A stretch of DNA of 64,000 nt from Clostridium sartagoforme (GCF_004794105.1 NZ_SRYR01000001.1:434001-498000); one strand, 5' to 3'; numbered from the stretch's first letter, positions 45,474-55,774 are shown. Made by a program: numbers and translations. Notes: generated by a model not told the origin, from the letters alone.

Positions 45474-45752
45474 ATGAGTGGAAAAATAAGAACTTGGTTG
45501 TATATTATATGTGGAATAATTTTAATAGGAACAGTTGCATATTTAGCTTTTAATTTATTATTATTTTTACTTCCAATAATAATAGTATTATATATCTTTT
45601 TTAAGGTAAGAAACTATTTTAGAAAAGATAATAGTAATTCAACTAATAGTTATACTAGAGAATATAAAAAATCAGATAATGATATAGTAAGTAGTATTGA
45701 TGATACTAATATGGAAGTAATTGATGTTGATTATGAGGATGTTAATAATTAG
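45474..45752 (+). CDS. Small membrane protein, 92 aa
   Basis: N-terminal hydrophobic hairpin (about 8-47) followed by a polar acidic tail ending VIDVDYEDVNN. AGAGGT precedes the ATG. It stands between its own promoter and a strong terminator, so it is monocistronic. The acidic VIDVDY-type tail occurs in several short clostridial membrane proteins; no function known. Confidence 0.65.
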   Translation: MSGKIRTWLYIICGIILIGTVAYLAFNLLLFLLPIIIVLYIFFKVRNYFRKDNSNSTNSYTREYKKSDNDIVSSIDDTNMEVIDVDYEDVNN

Positions 45753-45765
45753 ATTTGATATAGAG

Positions 45766-45810
45766 ACTCAGCTTAGGCTAAAAATTTTTTAAGCTTAGGC
45801 TGAGTTTTTT
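45766..45810 (+). terminator. Terminator before the LysR gene
   Basis: ACTCAGCTTAGGCT pairs with AGCTTAGGCTGAGT (wobbles), then T6. Confidence 0.88.
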
Positions 45811-45826
45811 ATAGGGGGAGATAAAA

Positions 45827-46711
45827 GTGAATTTTAGAAAATTAAAAATATTTTATGAGACTGCCATTCATTTAAATATGACAAAGGTTGCTAAAGATAT
45901 GTATATAAGCCAACCTTCTATAAGTCAAAGTATTAACGAACTTGAGCAGGATTTAAATGTAAAATTATTTGATAGAATAGGAAAAAGGTTATTCCTAACT
46001 CATGAAGGAGAAATATTTCTTAATTATGCAAGGAGAATATTAAATCTATATGATGAAGGAGTAAAAACTATTAAGGATTGTTCAGTAAATGAAGAGGGGA
46101 AAATAGTAATAGGGGCTAGCACAACTATTGGTATATATATTTTACCTGAAATAATAAAGGAATTCTCAGCAAATTTTAAGGGTGTGGAAATCTCATTAAT
46201 TATTGAAAATACTAAGACTATAGAAAGATTAATACTTGAAAATAAGGTAGACTTTGCTTTTGTAGAAGGTGAAATAACTTCTGATGAAATAATTAAGGAA
46301 ACAGCATGGAAAGATGAATTAATATTTATATGTGGAGATTCAAATAATTTAAAAAACTATGATTTAATTGATGGAAAGTTTTTAGAAAATGAGAAGTTTA
46401 TTATGAGGGAAGAAGGAAGCGGGACTAGGGACCATGCTGAAATTTTCTTAAGAAAAAATAAGATAAAATTTAATAAGTTTTTAGAGCTTGGAAGTACAGA
46501 AGCTATTAAGAAAACAGTGGAGGCAAACTTAGGAATAGGTTGTCTATCCTATAGGGTTGTGGAAGATAGAATTAAACTTGGTAAGCTATTTAGCTTTAGA
46601 GTGAAAGAAGGAAGAATAGAGAGAGAGTTATATTTAATTTTACATAAAGATAAGTTTATTTCAAACAATATGAAAAAGTTTATAGAGTATTCTAAAAACA
46701 CCCCTATATAG
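45827..46711 (+). CDS. LysR-family transcriptional regulator (YeiE/CysL-like)
   Basis: A 294-aa regulator: N-terminal winged HTH (FRKLKIFYETAIHLNMTKVAKDMYISQPSISQSINELEQ region, residues 1-60) and a C-terminal periplasmic-binding-like effector domain (92-294). GTG start after GGGGGAGA. It is encoded immediately before a YeiH-type transporter in the same direction. In enterobacteria YeiE controls YeiH in response to sulfite, so a similar link is likely here but unproven. Confidence 0.88.
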   Translation: MNFRKLKIFYETAIHLNMTKVAKDMYISQPSISQSINELEQDLNVKLFDRIGKRLFLTHEGEIFLNYARRILNLYDEGVKTIKDCSVNEEGKIVIGASTTIGIYILPEIIKEFSANFKGVEISLIIENTKTIERLILENKVDFAFVEGEITSDEIIKETAWKDELIFICGDSNNLKNYDLIDGKFLENEKFIMREEGSGTRDHAEIFLRKNKIKFNKFLELGSTEAIKKTVEANLGIGCLSYRVVEDRIKLGKLFSFRVKEGRIERELYLILHKDKFISNNMKKFIEYSKNTPI

Positions 46712-46810
46712 GTATTTAGTTATTATAATTATAAAATAATAGTATTTTGCTTTTTAGGGCATAATATCTATAATAAGTTTAGACAAAATTATAGATATTG
46801 AGGTGGGACA

Positions 46811-47845
46811 TTGAAAGAGTTAAAAAGCATTTGTAAGGGACTATTTGTTTGTTTGATTATTGGTATTATATCTAAGTATTTAGGTGGAATATTTGAAAAA
46901 GTTGGAGCAGCAACCTTTGCCATATTTATTGGAATAATTCTTGGAAATACAGTTTTCAAGGATAAAAGTTATGATGGTGGAACTAAATTTGCAGAAAAAG
47001 ATTTATTAAATTACTCCATAGTATTAATGGGAGCTAATTTAAATATTGGCCAAATTTTAGGACTTGGAGTTAATGGGTTATTATTTATTATTCTTCAAAT
47101 GACATTAACTATAATTGCAACTTTTTACATAGGTAAAACTCTGAAGTTTAATAGGAAGTTTTCTCTTCTTATGGCTGCAGGAAACTCAGTTTGTGGATCT
47201 TCAGCAGTAGGGGCAACTTCTCCAGTAATAAAAGCAGAAGATGATGATAAGGTAATGTCTATTACTATAGTTAATGTTACTGGAACTATCCTAATGATAT
47301 TGCTTCCTTTTATTACAATGGCACTATATAATAATGATGTTTTACACTCTTCAGCAATGATTGGTGGGATCCTTCAGTCTGTTGGGCAAGTAATAGGCTC
47401 TGCTAAATTCATATCAGAAGATGTAGTTAATTTAGCAACAGTATTTAAAATTTTAAGAATAATAATGATTGTAGTAGTTGTTATAGTTTTTGAAAAGATA
47501 AATAATAGTGAAGAGTCTAAAACTGAAAGTAAAGTTGAAGAAAATGTAAAAAATAAAGAAAAAGGCAGACTTGCTAGTAAGTTAAAGAAGATAAATATTC
47601 CTTGGTTTATTTATGGATTCTTTGTAGTATGTATTTTTTATACATTAGGTCTAATACCTGATGTAGTATCAAAAATATTTAAGTGGATAAGTGGAAACTT
47701 TGAAATTATTGCTTTAGCTGGAATAGGAATGAGGGTAAAATTTAAAGATTTAGTTAAGGAAGGACCTAAAGGCATGCTATATGGAGGATTAGTTGGTATT
47801 TGTCAAATAATTTTTGCAATTATATTAATTTCCATATTACTATAA
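46811..47845 (+). CDS. YeiH-family (PSE) putative sulfate/anion exporter
   Basis: A 344-aa protein with about nine or ten transmembrane segments. Family stretches: FAIFIGIILGNTVF, AAGNSVCGSSAVGATSPVIKA (the conserved CGSSAI-type motif) and GGILQSVGQVIGSAKFISED. TTG start, four bases after GAGGTGG. Length and motifs match YeiH/UPF0324. A charged insert (SEESKTESKVEENVKNKEK) lies between helices. Substrate (sulfite/sulfate or other small anion) is not proven for the family. Confidence 0.85.
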   Translation: MKELKSICKGLFVCLIIGIISKYLGGIFEKVGAATFAIFIGIILGNTVFKDKSYDGGTKFAEKDLLNYSIVLMGANLNIGQILGLGVNGLLFIILQMTLTIIATFYIGKTLKFNRKFSLLMAAGNSVCGSSAVGATSPVIKAEDDDKVMSITIVNVTGTILMILLPFITMALYNNDVLHSSAMIGGILQSVGQVIGSAKFISEDVVNLATVFKILRIIMIVVVVIVFEKINNSEESKTESKVEENVKNKEKGRLASKLKKINIPWFIYGFFVVCIFYTLGLIPDVVSKIFKWISGNFEIIALAGIGMRVKFKDLVKEGPKGMLYGGLVGICQIIFAIILISILL

Positions 47846-47960
47846 TAAAAAATAGTATTTTATAGACAAATATTTCCTTGTTATAATCATCTATATTTGT
47901 AAAACCTTAATTTATAAGTTATAATTAGTTTGTAAAAATTTATATATTGGGGGGCTAAGA

Positions 47961-49175
47961 ATGAAAAAAATAATGATGAATACGCCATTAGTAGAAATGG
48001 ACGGAGATGAAATGACAAGGATTCTTTGGGCTATGATTAAGGATGAATTGTTAAACCCTTTTATTGATTTAAAAACAGAATATTATGACTTAGGTTTAGA
48101 ATATAGAAATGAAACTAATGATAATGTTACTGTTTTAGCAGCAGAAGCAATAAAGAAATATGGAGTTGGTGTTAAGTGTGCTACTATTACACCTAATGCT
48201 GCAAGAGTTAAGGAATATAACTTAAAAGAAATGTGGAAGAGCCCTAATGGAACTATTAGAGCACTTTTAGATGGTACTGTATTTAGAGCACCTATTATTA
48301 TTGATTCTATTAAGCCTTATGTTAGAACTTGGGAAAAGCCAATAACTATTGCTAGACATGCCTATGGAGATGTTTATAGAGATGTTGAAATGAAAATTGA
48401 AGGTAAAGGTAAGGCTGAATTAGTATTTACGAATGAAAACGGAGAAGAACAAAGAGAGCTTATCCATGATTTTAAAGGGGATGGAGTACTTCTTGGAATG
48501 CATAACTTAAATAAATCCATTGAAAGCTTTGCAAGAAGCTGCTTTAACTTTGCAGTAGATACAAAACAAGACTTATGGTTTGCAACTAAGGACACTATTT
48601 CTAAAAAATATGATCATACCTTTAAGGATATTTTCCAGGAAATATATGATAATGAGTATAAAACTAAATTTGAAGAGTTAAATATAGAATATTTCTATAC
48701 TTTAATAGATGATGCTATAGCTAGAGTAATAAAGTCAAATGGTGGATATATTTGGGCTTGTAAGAACTATGATGGAGATGTAATGAGTGATATGGTTGCA
48801 ACTGCCTTTGGATCACTTGCTATGATGACTTCAGTCTTAGTATCACCTGATGGATACTTTGAATATGAAGCAGCTCATGGAACAGTTCAAAGACATTACT
48901 ATAATCACTTAGAAGGTAAAGAAACTTCAACTAATTCAATAGCAACTATTTTTGCATGGTCTGGTGCATTAAGAAAAAGGGGAGAATTAGATAATAATAA
49001 TGATTTAGTAGAGTTTGCTGATAACTTAGAAAAGGCTTCACTTCAAACTATTAACGAAGGGTTTATGACTAAGGATTTAGCATTATTATCAAACATAGAA
49101 AATATTACAGTAACTAATTCTGCTGATTTTATTAAAGAAATAAGAATTAGACTAGAAGCAATATATAAGTTGTAA
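47961..49175 (+). CDS. icd: NADP-dependent isocitrate dehydrogenase, eukaryote-type
   Basis: A 404-aa enzyme oxidising isocitrate to 2-oxoglutarate. It belongs to the homodimeric type found in eukaryotes and some anaerobes: start [18 protein letters not shown], substrate loop [36 protein letters not shown] (metal Asp residues) and [13 protein letters not shown] (NADP-binding region with HGTV and the Arg/His that select NADP). GGGGGG precedes the ATG. In a clostridium it probably makes 2-oxoglutarate for glutamate synthesis in an incomplete TCA branch. Confidence 0.95.
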   Translation: MKKIMMNTPLVEMDGDEMTRILWAMIKDELLNPFIDLKTEYYDLGLEYRNETNDNVTVLAAEAIKKYGVGVKCATITPNAARVKEYNLKEMWKSPNGTIRALLDGTVFRAPIIIDSIKPYVRTWEKPITIARHAYGDVYRDVEMKIEGKGKAELVFTNENGEEQRELIHDFKGDGVLLGMHNLNKSIESFARSCFNFAVDTKQDLWFATKDTISKKYDHTFKDIFQEIYDNEYKTKFEELNIEYFYTLIDDAIARVIKSNGGYIWACKNYDGDVMSDMVATAFGSLAMMTSVLVSPDGYFEYEAAHGTVQRHYYNHLEGKETSTNSIATIFAWSGALRKRGELDNNNDLVEFADNLEKASLQTINEGFMTKDLALLSNIENITVTNSADFIKEIRIRLEAIYKL

Positions 49176-49214
49176 TAAAGTTTTTACATTTTATTTAATT
49201 ATATTTTATACTCA

Positions 49215-49372
49215 AAATATTTTAGTTAGGCAATTACACAAACAACTTATATATAATTAAAAAAATATATGCTTTCAGTTGATGTAATTTACTTTCAAAA
49301 CTATTTTTCACTAAAGATAAAGTAATTACTTAATATGTAGATTATTTATTGAAACATATATATAATAAATAA
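49215..49372 (+). repeat. Dispersed ~150-bp AT-rich repeat, copy A
   Basis: Aligns along its whole length with 56690-56847 (shared blocks include CTTATATA, ATATG-TTTCA-TT-ATGTAA, TTACTTTCAAA-CTATTTTT and ATTATTGAAA). The block TATATGCTTTCA also occurs inverted at 61835-61910, and ATTATTTATTGAAACATATA recurs at 22299. It contains no gene. Confidence 0.7.
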
Positions 49373-49446
49373 TTATTTTAAAGCAACTTTTTTCCTAGAA
49401 TAAAAAGCACCTTATATATTAAGACTATATTTGGAGGTGTTGTGTA

Positions 49447-49608
49447 ATGGCTCATAAAAATAATAAAAATTCAAAGCAGAATAAAAAATCAGGTCAAAAA
49501 ACTAAGGCGGAAGTTAAAAAGATGCAAGTTGAGACAGCTGATGAAGTAGGATATTCAAAGGAGTCTAGAAAATTAGGGAAAAATAAACCAAGAAAAGAAG
49601 ACAATTAG
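49447..49608 (+). CDS. Small basic protein, 53 aa
   Basis: Starts MAHKNNKNSKQNKKSGQ and ends GKNKPRKEDN; very Lys/Asn-rich, with a short acidic middle VETADEVGYSKES. GGAGGTG precedes the ATG by 8 nt and a strong terminator follows, which supports expression. Composition resembles minor small acid-soluble spore proteins, but I cannot assign a family. Confidence 0.65.
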   Translation: MAHKNNKNSKQNKKSGQKTKAEVKKMQVETADEVGYSKESRKLGKNKPRKEDN

Positions 49609-49660
49609 TTTATAATAGGTCTATTGTACAATGAAAAATTAAAAATGAAGTAGTTAAATA

Positions 49661-49697
49661 AAAAAAGAAAGTTTTGCTTTGCAAAACTTTCTTTTTT
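49661..49697 (+). terminator. Terminator of the 53-aa gene
   Basis: AAAGTTTTGC / GCAAAACTTT stem extended by A/T pairs, three-base loop, T6. Confidence 0.9.
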
Positions 49698-49957
49698 ATT
49701 TATAAAGATATTATTTATTTAAAAGATTTTGGCGCAAACTTTTACATTTATACAACTATGGAGATGATTTACATACCTTGTTATTATATTTGGAAATTTA
49801 AAAATCTTACTATTACTAATAAAAAAATAAGAATTGATTTAGAAAAACTTTAGATAAAGTAATGAAATATATTAAGATTTGGAATTTATACTAATATCAT
49901 CAAAAGTATTTATTTGAAATTAGATAGATTTCTGCAACATTTAGGGGGAGCATAATT
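49698..49957. other. Intergenic stretch before the VTT-domain gene
   Basis: No gene, hairpin or repeat seen; AGGGGG at 49943 is the ribosome site of the next gene. Confidence 0.4.
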
Positions 49958-50693
<736 letters not shown>

Positions 50694-50733
50694 GAGGAGC
50701 TTGGTATCCGGCGAAGGACAAACCAAGCTCCTC
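50694..50733 (+). terminator. Hairpin after the VTT gene
   Basis: A perfect 11-bp stem GAGGAGCTTGG / CCAAGCTCCTC with an 18-nt GC-richer loop and only a weak T-tract. Confidence 0.6.
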
Positions 50734-50932
50734 TTGTTATTAGCACTTTCGTACCAACTGCTAGATTATAATAACATTAAACTGAAAAATAAACAAGGAC
50801 TTTTTTAGAAATTCTTTAGAATTATTTGAGGTTATTCTTTAGGAATAAAAGATATAGTTAGTTTGTAAGGAAAAGATTTCGCTTTTATCGTATAATAGTA
50901 AAGTGTTATTAAGAAAGTAAGGAGAAGGACCT

Positions 50933-51634
50933 ATGGGATATAATGTATTAATTGTTGAAGATGAAAAAGAAATAGCAGACGCTCTAGAAATTTATTTGAA
51001 GAGTCAAGGGTATAAGGTATTTAAGGGATACAATGGCTTAGAGGGATTAGAAATTATAAATAATGAAGAAATACATTTAGCTATTGTAGATATTATGATG
51101 CCTAAAATGAACGGAATAACTATGACTATGAAGCTTAGGAAAAAATATGACTTTCCTGTTATTATGTTATCTGCAAAATCAGAAGAAGTTGATAAGATAA
51201 TGGGACTTAATATTGGAGCTGATGATTACATAACAAAACCTTTCACGCCTTTAGAATTATTAGCCAGAATCAATTCTCAGCTAAGAAGATATTCTAAATA
51301 TCTTAAGTTAGCTTCTTCAGGAATTGAAAAAACAAATAGCTATATTATAGGTGGCCTTGAACTTAATATAGATACAGTAGAGCTAACGGTAGATGGTAAT
51401 TTAGTTAAGCTTACTCCAATTGAGTTTAAAATCTTACAATTATTAATGCAAAACCCAGGAAGAGTTTTTTCATCAGAAGAAATTTATGAAAGAGTTTGGA
51501 ATGAGCAAGCAATAAATACTGATACGATTATGGTTCATGTTAGAAATATAAGAGAAAAAATCGAAATCAATCCTAAAAATCCTAAATACTTAAAGGTGGT
51601 GTGGGGAGTTGGATATAAAATTGAAAAACAATAA
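50933..51634 (+). CDS. OmpR/PhoB-family response regulator
   Basis: A 233-aa regulator: receiver domain (1-118) with phospho-acceptor D53 in AIVDIMMPK, acidic pair near the start (VEDE) and Lys in ITKPF; winged-helix DNA-binding domain (about 135-233) ending VVWGVGYKIEKQ. GGAGAAGG precedes the ATG. It overlaps the kinase gene downstream. Target genes unknown. Confidence 0.93.
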   Translation: MGYNVLIVEDEKEIADALEIYLKSQGYKVFKGYNGLEGLEIINNEEIHLAIVDIMMPKMNGITMTMKLRKKYDFPVIMLSAKSEEVDKIMGLNIGADDYITKPFTPLELLARINSQLRRYSKYLKLASSGIEKTNSYIIGGLELNIDTVELTVDGNLVKLTPIEFKILQLLMQNPGRVFSSEEIYERVWNEQAINTDTIMVHVRNIREKIEINPKNPKYLKVVWGVGYKIEKQ

Positions 51635-53777
51635 AAAAGGATATATTAATCTTGCTGTAGTTTTAACTTTATTATTAGTTATATCTATTACTATAGTAGG
51701 TAATTATCCTAAGGTTAGGGATATAGCAAACAGATCAGAAAGTGTTGTATTATATGATGAGTATTTTTTCCAAAGAAACCTATATGAAGGTTCTTATGCT
51801 TTATATACGGATTTAGTAGAAGCTGAAAGTGGTAAGGAAGTATCAGCAGACGAAGTATTTCTTAAGGGGATAAAAAATGAACAAAATACTAGTCAATATA
51901 ATAATGTTAGGCAAAATATTAATTATGAAGTAAATAGATGGTCTTATAGATTTGAAGAAAATTATAAAAATCTAGAATACTATATGGCTAAAAAAAACTC
52001 TGATAAAGTAGTATCAAATACAAATAATAAACTAGGATTGCTTTTATCAGACAATATTGAAGCTAAGAATAAAGAAGAGATAGAGAACTACTATGACTTT
52101 TATATGGTAGCGGCCTTTGATGAGTTTGGGAATGTGAATATTATTAAGTCAAAAGGAATAAAGGAATCTACAGAAAATACATTTATAAATCTTGATAAAA
52201 ATAATATATTTAATATACCGAGCAATTTAGAATTAAATGGATTAAAAGATGTATCAGTAGTTTATGGGATACCTAAAAATTTAAGATTTCAAGATCAAAT
52301 AGTAAGTTATAATAACAGTTCTGACAAGTATGTATATGAAAATATAATGGTAACAATTGCATTAATTTCATTTGGGATTGCATCTATAATTGGATTGTTT
52401 TCGTTTTTGAAAAACCTTACTGGTATTAAATTAATAAATAAAATAGTGAACTTACCATTTGAAATAGTATTTATTATAGTAGGTATGGTAATAGCATGTG
52501 TAGCTATGTCCCCTGATTTAGTTTATTCTACCTTGAATAATGAGTGGTTAATAAATGCATTCATGAATGTTGGATTCTCTACAAGCTTCGTTAATCCATT
52601 ATTAGATGTAGGAAATGTTATATTTTGGTTTGTTTTATTGCTTACAGTATTTGTAGCTACGCTTGTATTAAAACTCATATTTACAAAAGGACTTATTAAG
52701 TATATTAAAGAAAATACATTAGTGGGTAAATTAATAAGGATTATATTAAAAATATTTAGAAAAATTTATAATGAATTGGCTAATGTAGATTTAAATAATA
52801 AATCTAATAAAGTTATATTAAAAGTAGTTGCTGTGAACTTTCTTATTCTTTCTTTTATGTGCGCAATCTGGTTCTTTGGAATAGGAACAGCATTAATATA
52901 TTCAATAGTTTTATTCTTTGTATTAAAAAAATACTTTGAAGATATAAAAGGTAAATATCAAATTTTACTTGGAGCTACTAATAAAATAGCAGAAGGTAAT
53001 TTAGATGTTACTATAGATGAAAATTTAGGAGTATTTGAACCATTAAAGGATGAACTTGAGAAGATTCAAAAAGGATTTAAAAATGCAGTTGAAGAAGAAG
53101 TGAAAAGTCAAAGGATGAAGACTGAGCTTATATCAAATGTTTCTCATGATTTAAAAACTCCATTAACATTAATAATTACTTATATTGATTTATTAAAGGA
53201 TGAAAATATAAGTAAGGAAGATAGGAAAAAATATTTAAGCACATTGGAAAGAAAATCACAAAGGCTTAAAAATTTAATAGAAGATTTATTTGAAATAAGT
53301 AAAGCTACAAGTAAAAATATTAAATTAGATATAGTTAATGTTGATATTGTATCTTTAATGAAACAAACTCATTTAGAACTTAGTGATAAGATTGAGGAAT
53401 CTTCACTAAAATTTAAGTGGAATTTACCAGAACATAAAGTTATAGTACCTTTAGATAGTCAAAAAACTTATAGAATCTTTGAAAACTTACTTATAAATAT
53501 AGTTAAATATTCTATGCCTAATTCAAGGGTATTTATAGATATCTTGGATGATGAAAATGGTGTATACGTAACTTTAAAGAATATGTCTGCAACCGAAATA
53601 GATTTTACTGAAGAAGAGATAGTAGAAAGATTTGCTAGAGGAGATAAGTCAAGGAATACTGAAGGATCAGGTCTTGGGCTGGCTATAGCAAAAAGTTTTG
53701 CAGAATTACAAGGTGGAAGCTTAAAAGTTGAAATTGATGGAGATTTATTTAAGGTAATATTAAAGTTTAATAAGTAA
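51609..53777 (+). CDS. Large multi-span sensor histidine kinase
   Basis: A 722-aa kinase: one N-terminal helix (about 12-30), an extracytoplasmic region (about 31-240), then four or more transmembrane helices (about 245-265, 285-305, 335-355, 410-445), a HAMP-like linker, HisKA with VSHDLKTPLT (H513) and HATPase ending GSGLGLAIAKSFAELQGG. The multi-span sensor is unusual compared with the 398-aa and 340-aa kinases downstream. TTG start at 51609, or TTG at 51621 (MKNNKKGY); the frame overlaps the regulator by 26 bp, so translation is coupled. Confidence 0.9.
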   Translation: MDIKLKNNKKGYINLAVVLTLLLVISITIVGNYPKVRDIANRSESVVLYDEYFFQRNLYEGSYALYTDLVEAESGKEVSADEVFLKGIKNEQNTSQYNNVRQNINYEVNRWSYRFEENYKNLEYYMAKKNSDKVVSNTNNKLGLLLSDNIEAKNKEEIENYYDFYMVAAFDEFGNVNIIKSKGIKESTENTFINLDKNNIFNIPSNLELNGLKDVSVVYGIPKNLRFQDQIVSYNNSSDKYVYENIMVTIALISFGIASIIGLFSFLKNLTGIKLINKIVNLPFEIVFIIVGMVIACVAMSPDLVYSTLNNEWLINAFMNVGFSTSFVNPLLDVGNVIFWFVLLLTVFVATLVLKLIFTKGLIKYIKENTLVGKLIRIILKIFRKIYNELANVDLNNKSNKVILKVVAVNFLILSFMCAIWFFGIGTALIYSIVLFFVLKKYFEDIKGKYQILLGATNKIAEGNLDVTIDENLGVFEPLKDELEKIQKGFKNAVEEEVKSQRMKTELISNVSHDLKTPLTLIITYIDLLKDENISKEDRKKYLSTLERKSQRLKNLIEDLFEISKATSKNIKLDIVNVDIVSLMKQTHLELSDKIEESSLKFKWNLPEHKVIVPLDSQKTYRIFENLLINIVKYSMPNSRVFIDILDDENGVYVTLKNMSATEIDFTEEEIVERFARGDKSRNTEGSGLGLAIAKSFAELQGGSLKVEIDGDLFKVILKFNK

Positions 53778-53878
53778 TGTGTTTATATAAAAAGAATAAA
53801 AAGACTTATTATAGATTTTAATTATTATAATAGAAATAAATTCTGACTATAAAAGCTATAGTGTAAGGAAGTAATATA

Positions 53879-53924
53879 AGAAAGATGGTGTAGCAGCTTA
53901 AACTATATCATCTTTCTGTTTTTT
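53879..53924 (+). terminator. Terminator of the 50933-53777 two-component operon
   Basis: AGAAAGATGGTGTAG pairs with CTATATCATCTTTCT (wobbles), then T6. Confidence 0.85.
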
Positions 53925-53956
53925 GATTTTCTTTTAGTTTACGGACTATTAGCGTA

Positions 53957-53999
53957 TTGTTTATATAAATGTCTTGGACATACAATATATACTAAACAA
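53957..53999 (+). promoter_or_regulatory. Nested palindrome upstream of the ABC importer operon
   Basis: Outer arms TTGTTTA and TAAACAA enclose an inner hairpin ATGTC-TTG-GACAT. It lies about 150 bp before the binding-protein gene. It may be an operator or a structured leader; no TPP or other known riboswitch core is seen nearby. The rest of 53925-54147 is featureless AT-rich sequence. Confidence 0.4.
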
Positions 54000-54147
54000 T
54001 GGATTTTAATATTCGAGTTATGGATTTCTTTATATTAGATATATAGATAAGTTTATTATTTTCTTCTATATTATAGAAAAATTAGTTGAAAAATATGTAT
54101 TTAATAAATATAATAGGAAGGAGAAAAGTTTGTAGGAGGTTTAACAA

Positions 54148-55074
54148 ATGAAAAAGTTAAACAGAAAATTATCATTAATTTTAATATCAATGTTTTCTAT
54201 TTTCTTAATAGGATGTGGAAATAAAGAAAAAGCAGAAGAGGTAAAAGAAGATACAACATTAAAAATTGGCTTAATGCCTGCAGTTGATACAGCCCCAATT
54301 CTTATTGCAGAAAAGAATGGATATTTTAAAGATGCTGGAATTAATGTTGAGATTGAAATTTATACTAATGCGCAAAATAGACAAAGTGCTCTTCAAAGCA
54401 ATGAAATTGATGGAGCAATGACAGATTTTATTGCTGTTGCAACAAATGTAAACGGTGGCTTTGATATAAAAGCTACAACTATGACAGATGGAATGTTCCC
54501 AGTTTTATCTAATGAAGGTGCAAAAGATAAGAAAGATATTAAAGTAGGAATGATGGAAGTTAGTGTTTCTAACTATCTAATCGATAAGTGGCTTGGACAA
54601 GACTACAATGTAGAAAAGGTATTTATAAATGAAATACCTGCAAGACTTGCTGCTTTAAATAGTGGGGAAGTTGATATGAGTTTATTCCCAGAACCAGTTG
54701 CATCAAATGGTGAATTACAGGGATTAATTAAGACTGTTTATGGAATGGATGATGAGTTTTCACCAGATTGTTTAGTATTTACAGGTAAATCTATTAATGA
54801 AAAGCCAAATACAATTAAAGCTTTCCATGAAGCATATAATAAGGCTGTAGATGAAATAAACAACAATCCTGAAATAGCAAAAGATATTTTAATTGAAAAA
54901 ATACCAAATACAAATCCTGAGGTTAAAGGTACTATGGTTTTACCAACATATAAAAAAGCTGCCCTTCCTAGTGATGAATATTTACAAAGTATAATAGATT
55001 GGACTGAAAAAACATTAAATAAAGATTTAAATGTTAAACCAGCTGATTTATTAGAAGGAAAGTTTGTTAAATAA
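54148..55074 (+). CDS. ABC importer binding lipoprotein (NMT1/SsuA/ThiY-like)
   Basis: A 308-aa lipoprotein: signal peptide with lipobox FLIGC (Cys about 23), then a periplasmic-binding fold of the NMT1/SsuA class (IGLMPAVDTAPILIAEKNGY; IDGAMTDFIAVATN; PARLAALNSGEVDMSLFPEP). The family transports nitrate, alkanesulfonates, thiamine precursors and similar small molecules. The substrate cannot be chosen from the sequence. The gene overlaps the ATPase by 11 bp. Confidence 0.87.
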   Translation: MKKLNRKLSLILISMFSIFLIGCGNKEKAEEVKEDTTLKIGLMPAVDTAPILIAEKNGYFKDAGINVEIEIYTNAQNRQSALQSNEIDGAMTDFIAVATNVNGGFDIKATTMTDGMFPVLSNEGAKDKKDIKVGMMEVSVSNYLIDKWLGQDYNVEKVFINEIPARLAALNSGEVDMSLFPEPVASNGELQGLIKTVYGMDDEFSPDCLVFTGKSINEKPNTIKAFHEAYNKAVDEINNNPEIAKDILIEKIPNTNPEVKGTMVLPTYKKAALPSDEYLQSIIDWTEKTLNKDLNVKPADLLEGKFVK

Positions 55075-55774
55075 TATAATAAAAATTAAAGACTTATCTG
55101 TAAAGTATAATGAAGAAATAGCAATAGATAAATTAAATCTATCTATTGAAAAAGGAAAATCTTATGCTATTATAGGAAAGTCTGGCTGTGGAAAGACAAC
55201 CCTGCTATATACTATGGCAGGGCTTATTTCTAATTATGAAGGGAATTTAGAAATAGAAGGTGAAACTTCATTAATACTCCAGAATTTAGGTCTTTTTAAT
55301 TGGTTTACAGTATATAAAAATATAAGTTTAGGTTTAAATAAAAGTAATTTATCTAAAGAAGAAAAAGAAAAGCTGGTTAATAGGGTTATTAATGAATTAG
55401 GACTAGCTGATATAAAGCATAAATATCCTAAAGAGCTTAGTGGTGGGCAAAAGCAAAGAGTTGCTATAGGAAGAACGATTATAAATAATCCAGAAATTCT
55501 TTTATTAGATGAAGCTACTTCAGCCTTGGATTCAATTAACAAGGAAATGATTCAAGAATTATTACTTGAAATTAAGATTGAAAAGAATATTACTATGATT
55601 TTAGTTACTCATAATATTGAAGAAGCAGTTTTCTTAGGTGAAGAAATAATAGTAATGAAAGATGGTAGGATTGATAGTATTATTCCTAATAAATACTTTG
55701 GTGATAAAGATATTAGGACAAAGACTGAATATATAGAAATATGTAATAAAGTAAGAGGTAGCCTTTATGATTAA
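55064..55774 (+). CDS. ABC importer ATPase (SsuB/TauB-like)
   Basis: A 236-aa ATPase: Walker A GKSGCGKTT (about 38-46), Q-loop LILQNLGL, signature ELSGGQKQRVAIGRT, Walker B ILLLDEATSALDS, H-loop VTHNIEEAV. TTG start after AAGGAAAG, within the end of the binding-protein gene. Energises the permease downstream, whose start it overlaps by 8 bp. Confidence 0.93.
   Translation: MLNNIIKIKDLSVKYNEEIAIDKLNLSIEKGKSYAIIGKSGCGKTTLLYTMAGLISNYEGNLEIEGETSLILQNLGLFNWFTVYKNISLGLNKSNLSKEEKEKLVNRVINELGLADIKHKYPKELSGGQKQRVAIGRTIINNPEILLLDEATSALDSINKEMIQELLLEIKIEKNITMILVTHNIEEAVFLGEEIIVMKDGRIDSIIPNKYFGDKDIRTKTEYIEICNKVRGSLYD

Noticed and set aside
53778..54147. TPP or other vitamin riboswitch before the ABC importer
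   Set aside because: No CTGAGA/ACCTGA-type TPP core or other known aptamer core is visible; only a terminator and a palindrome.
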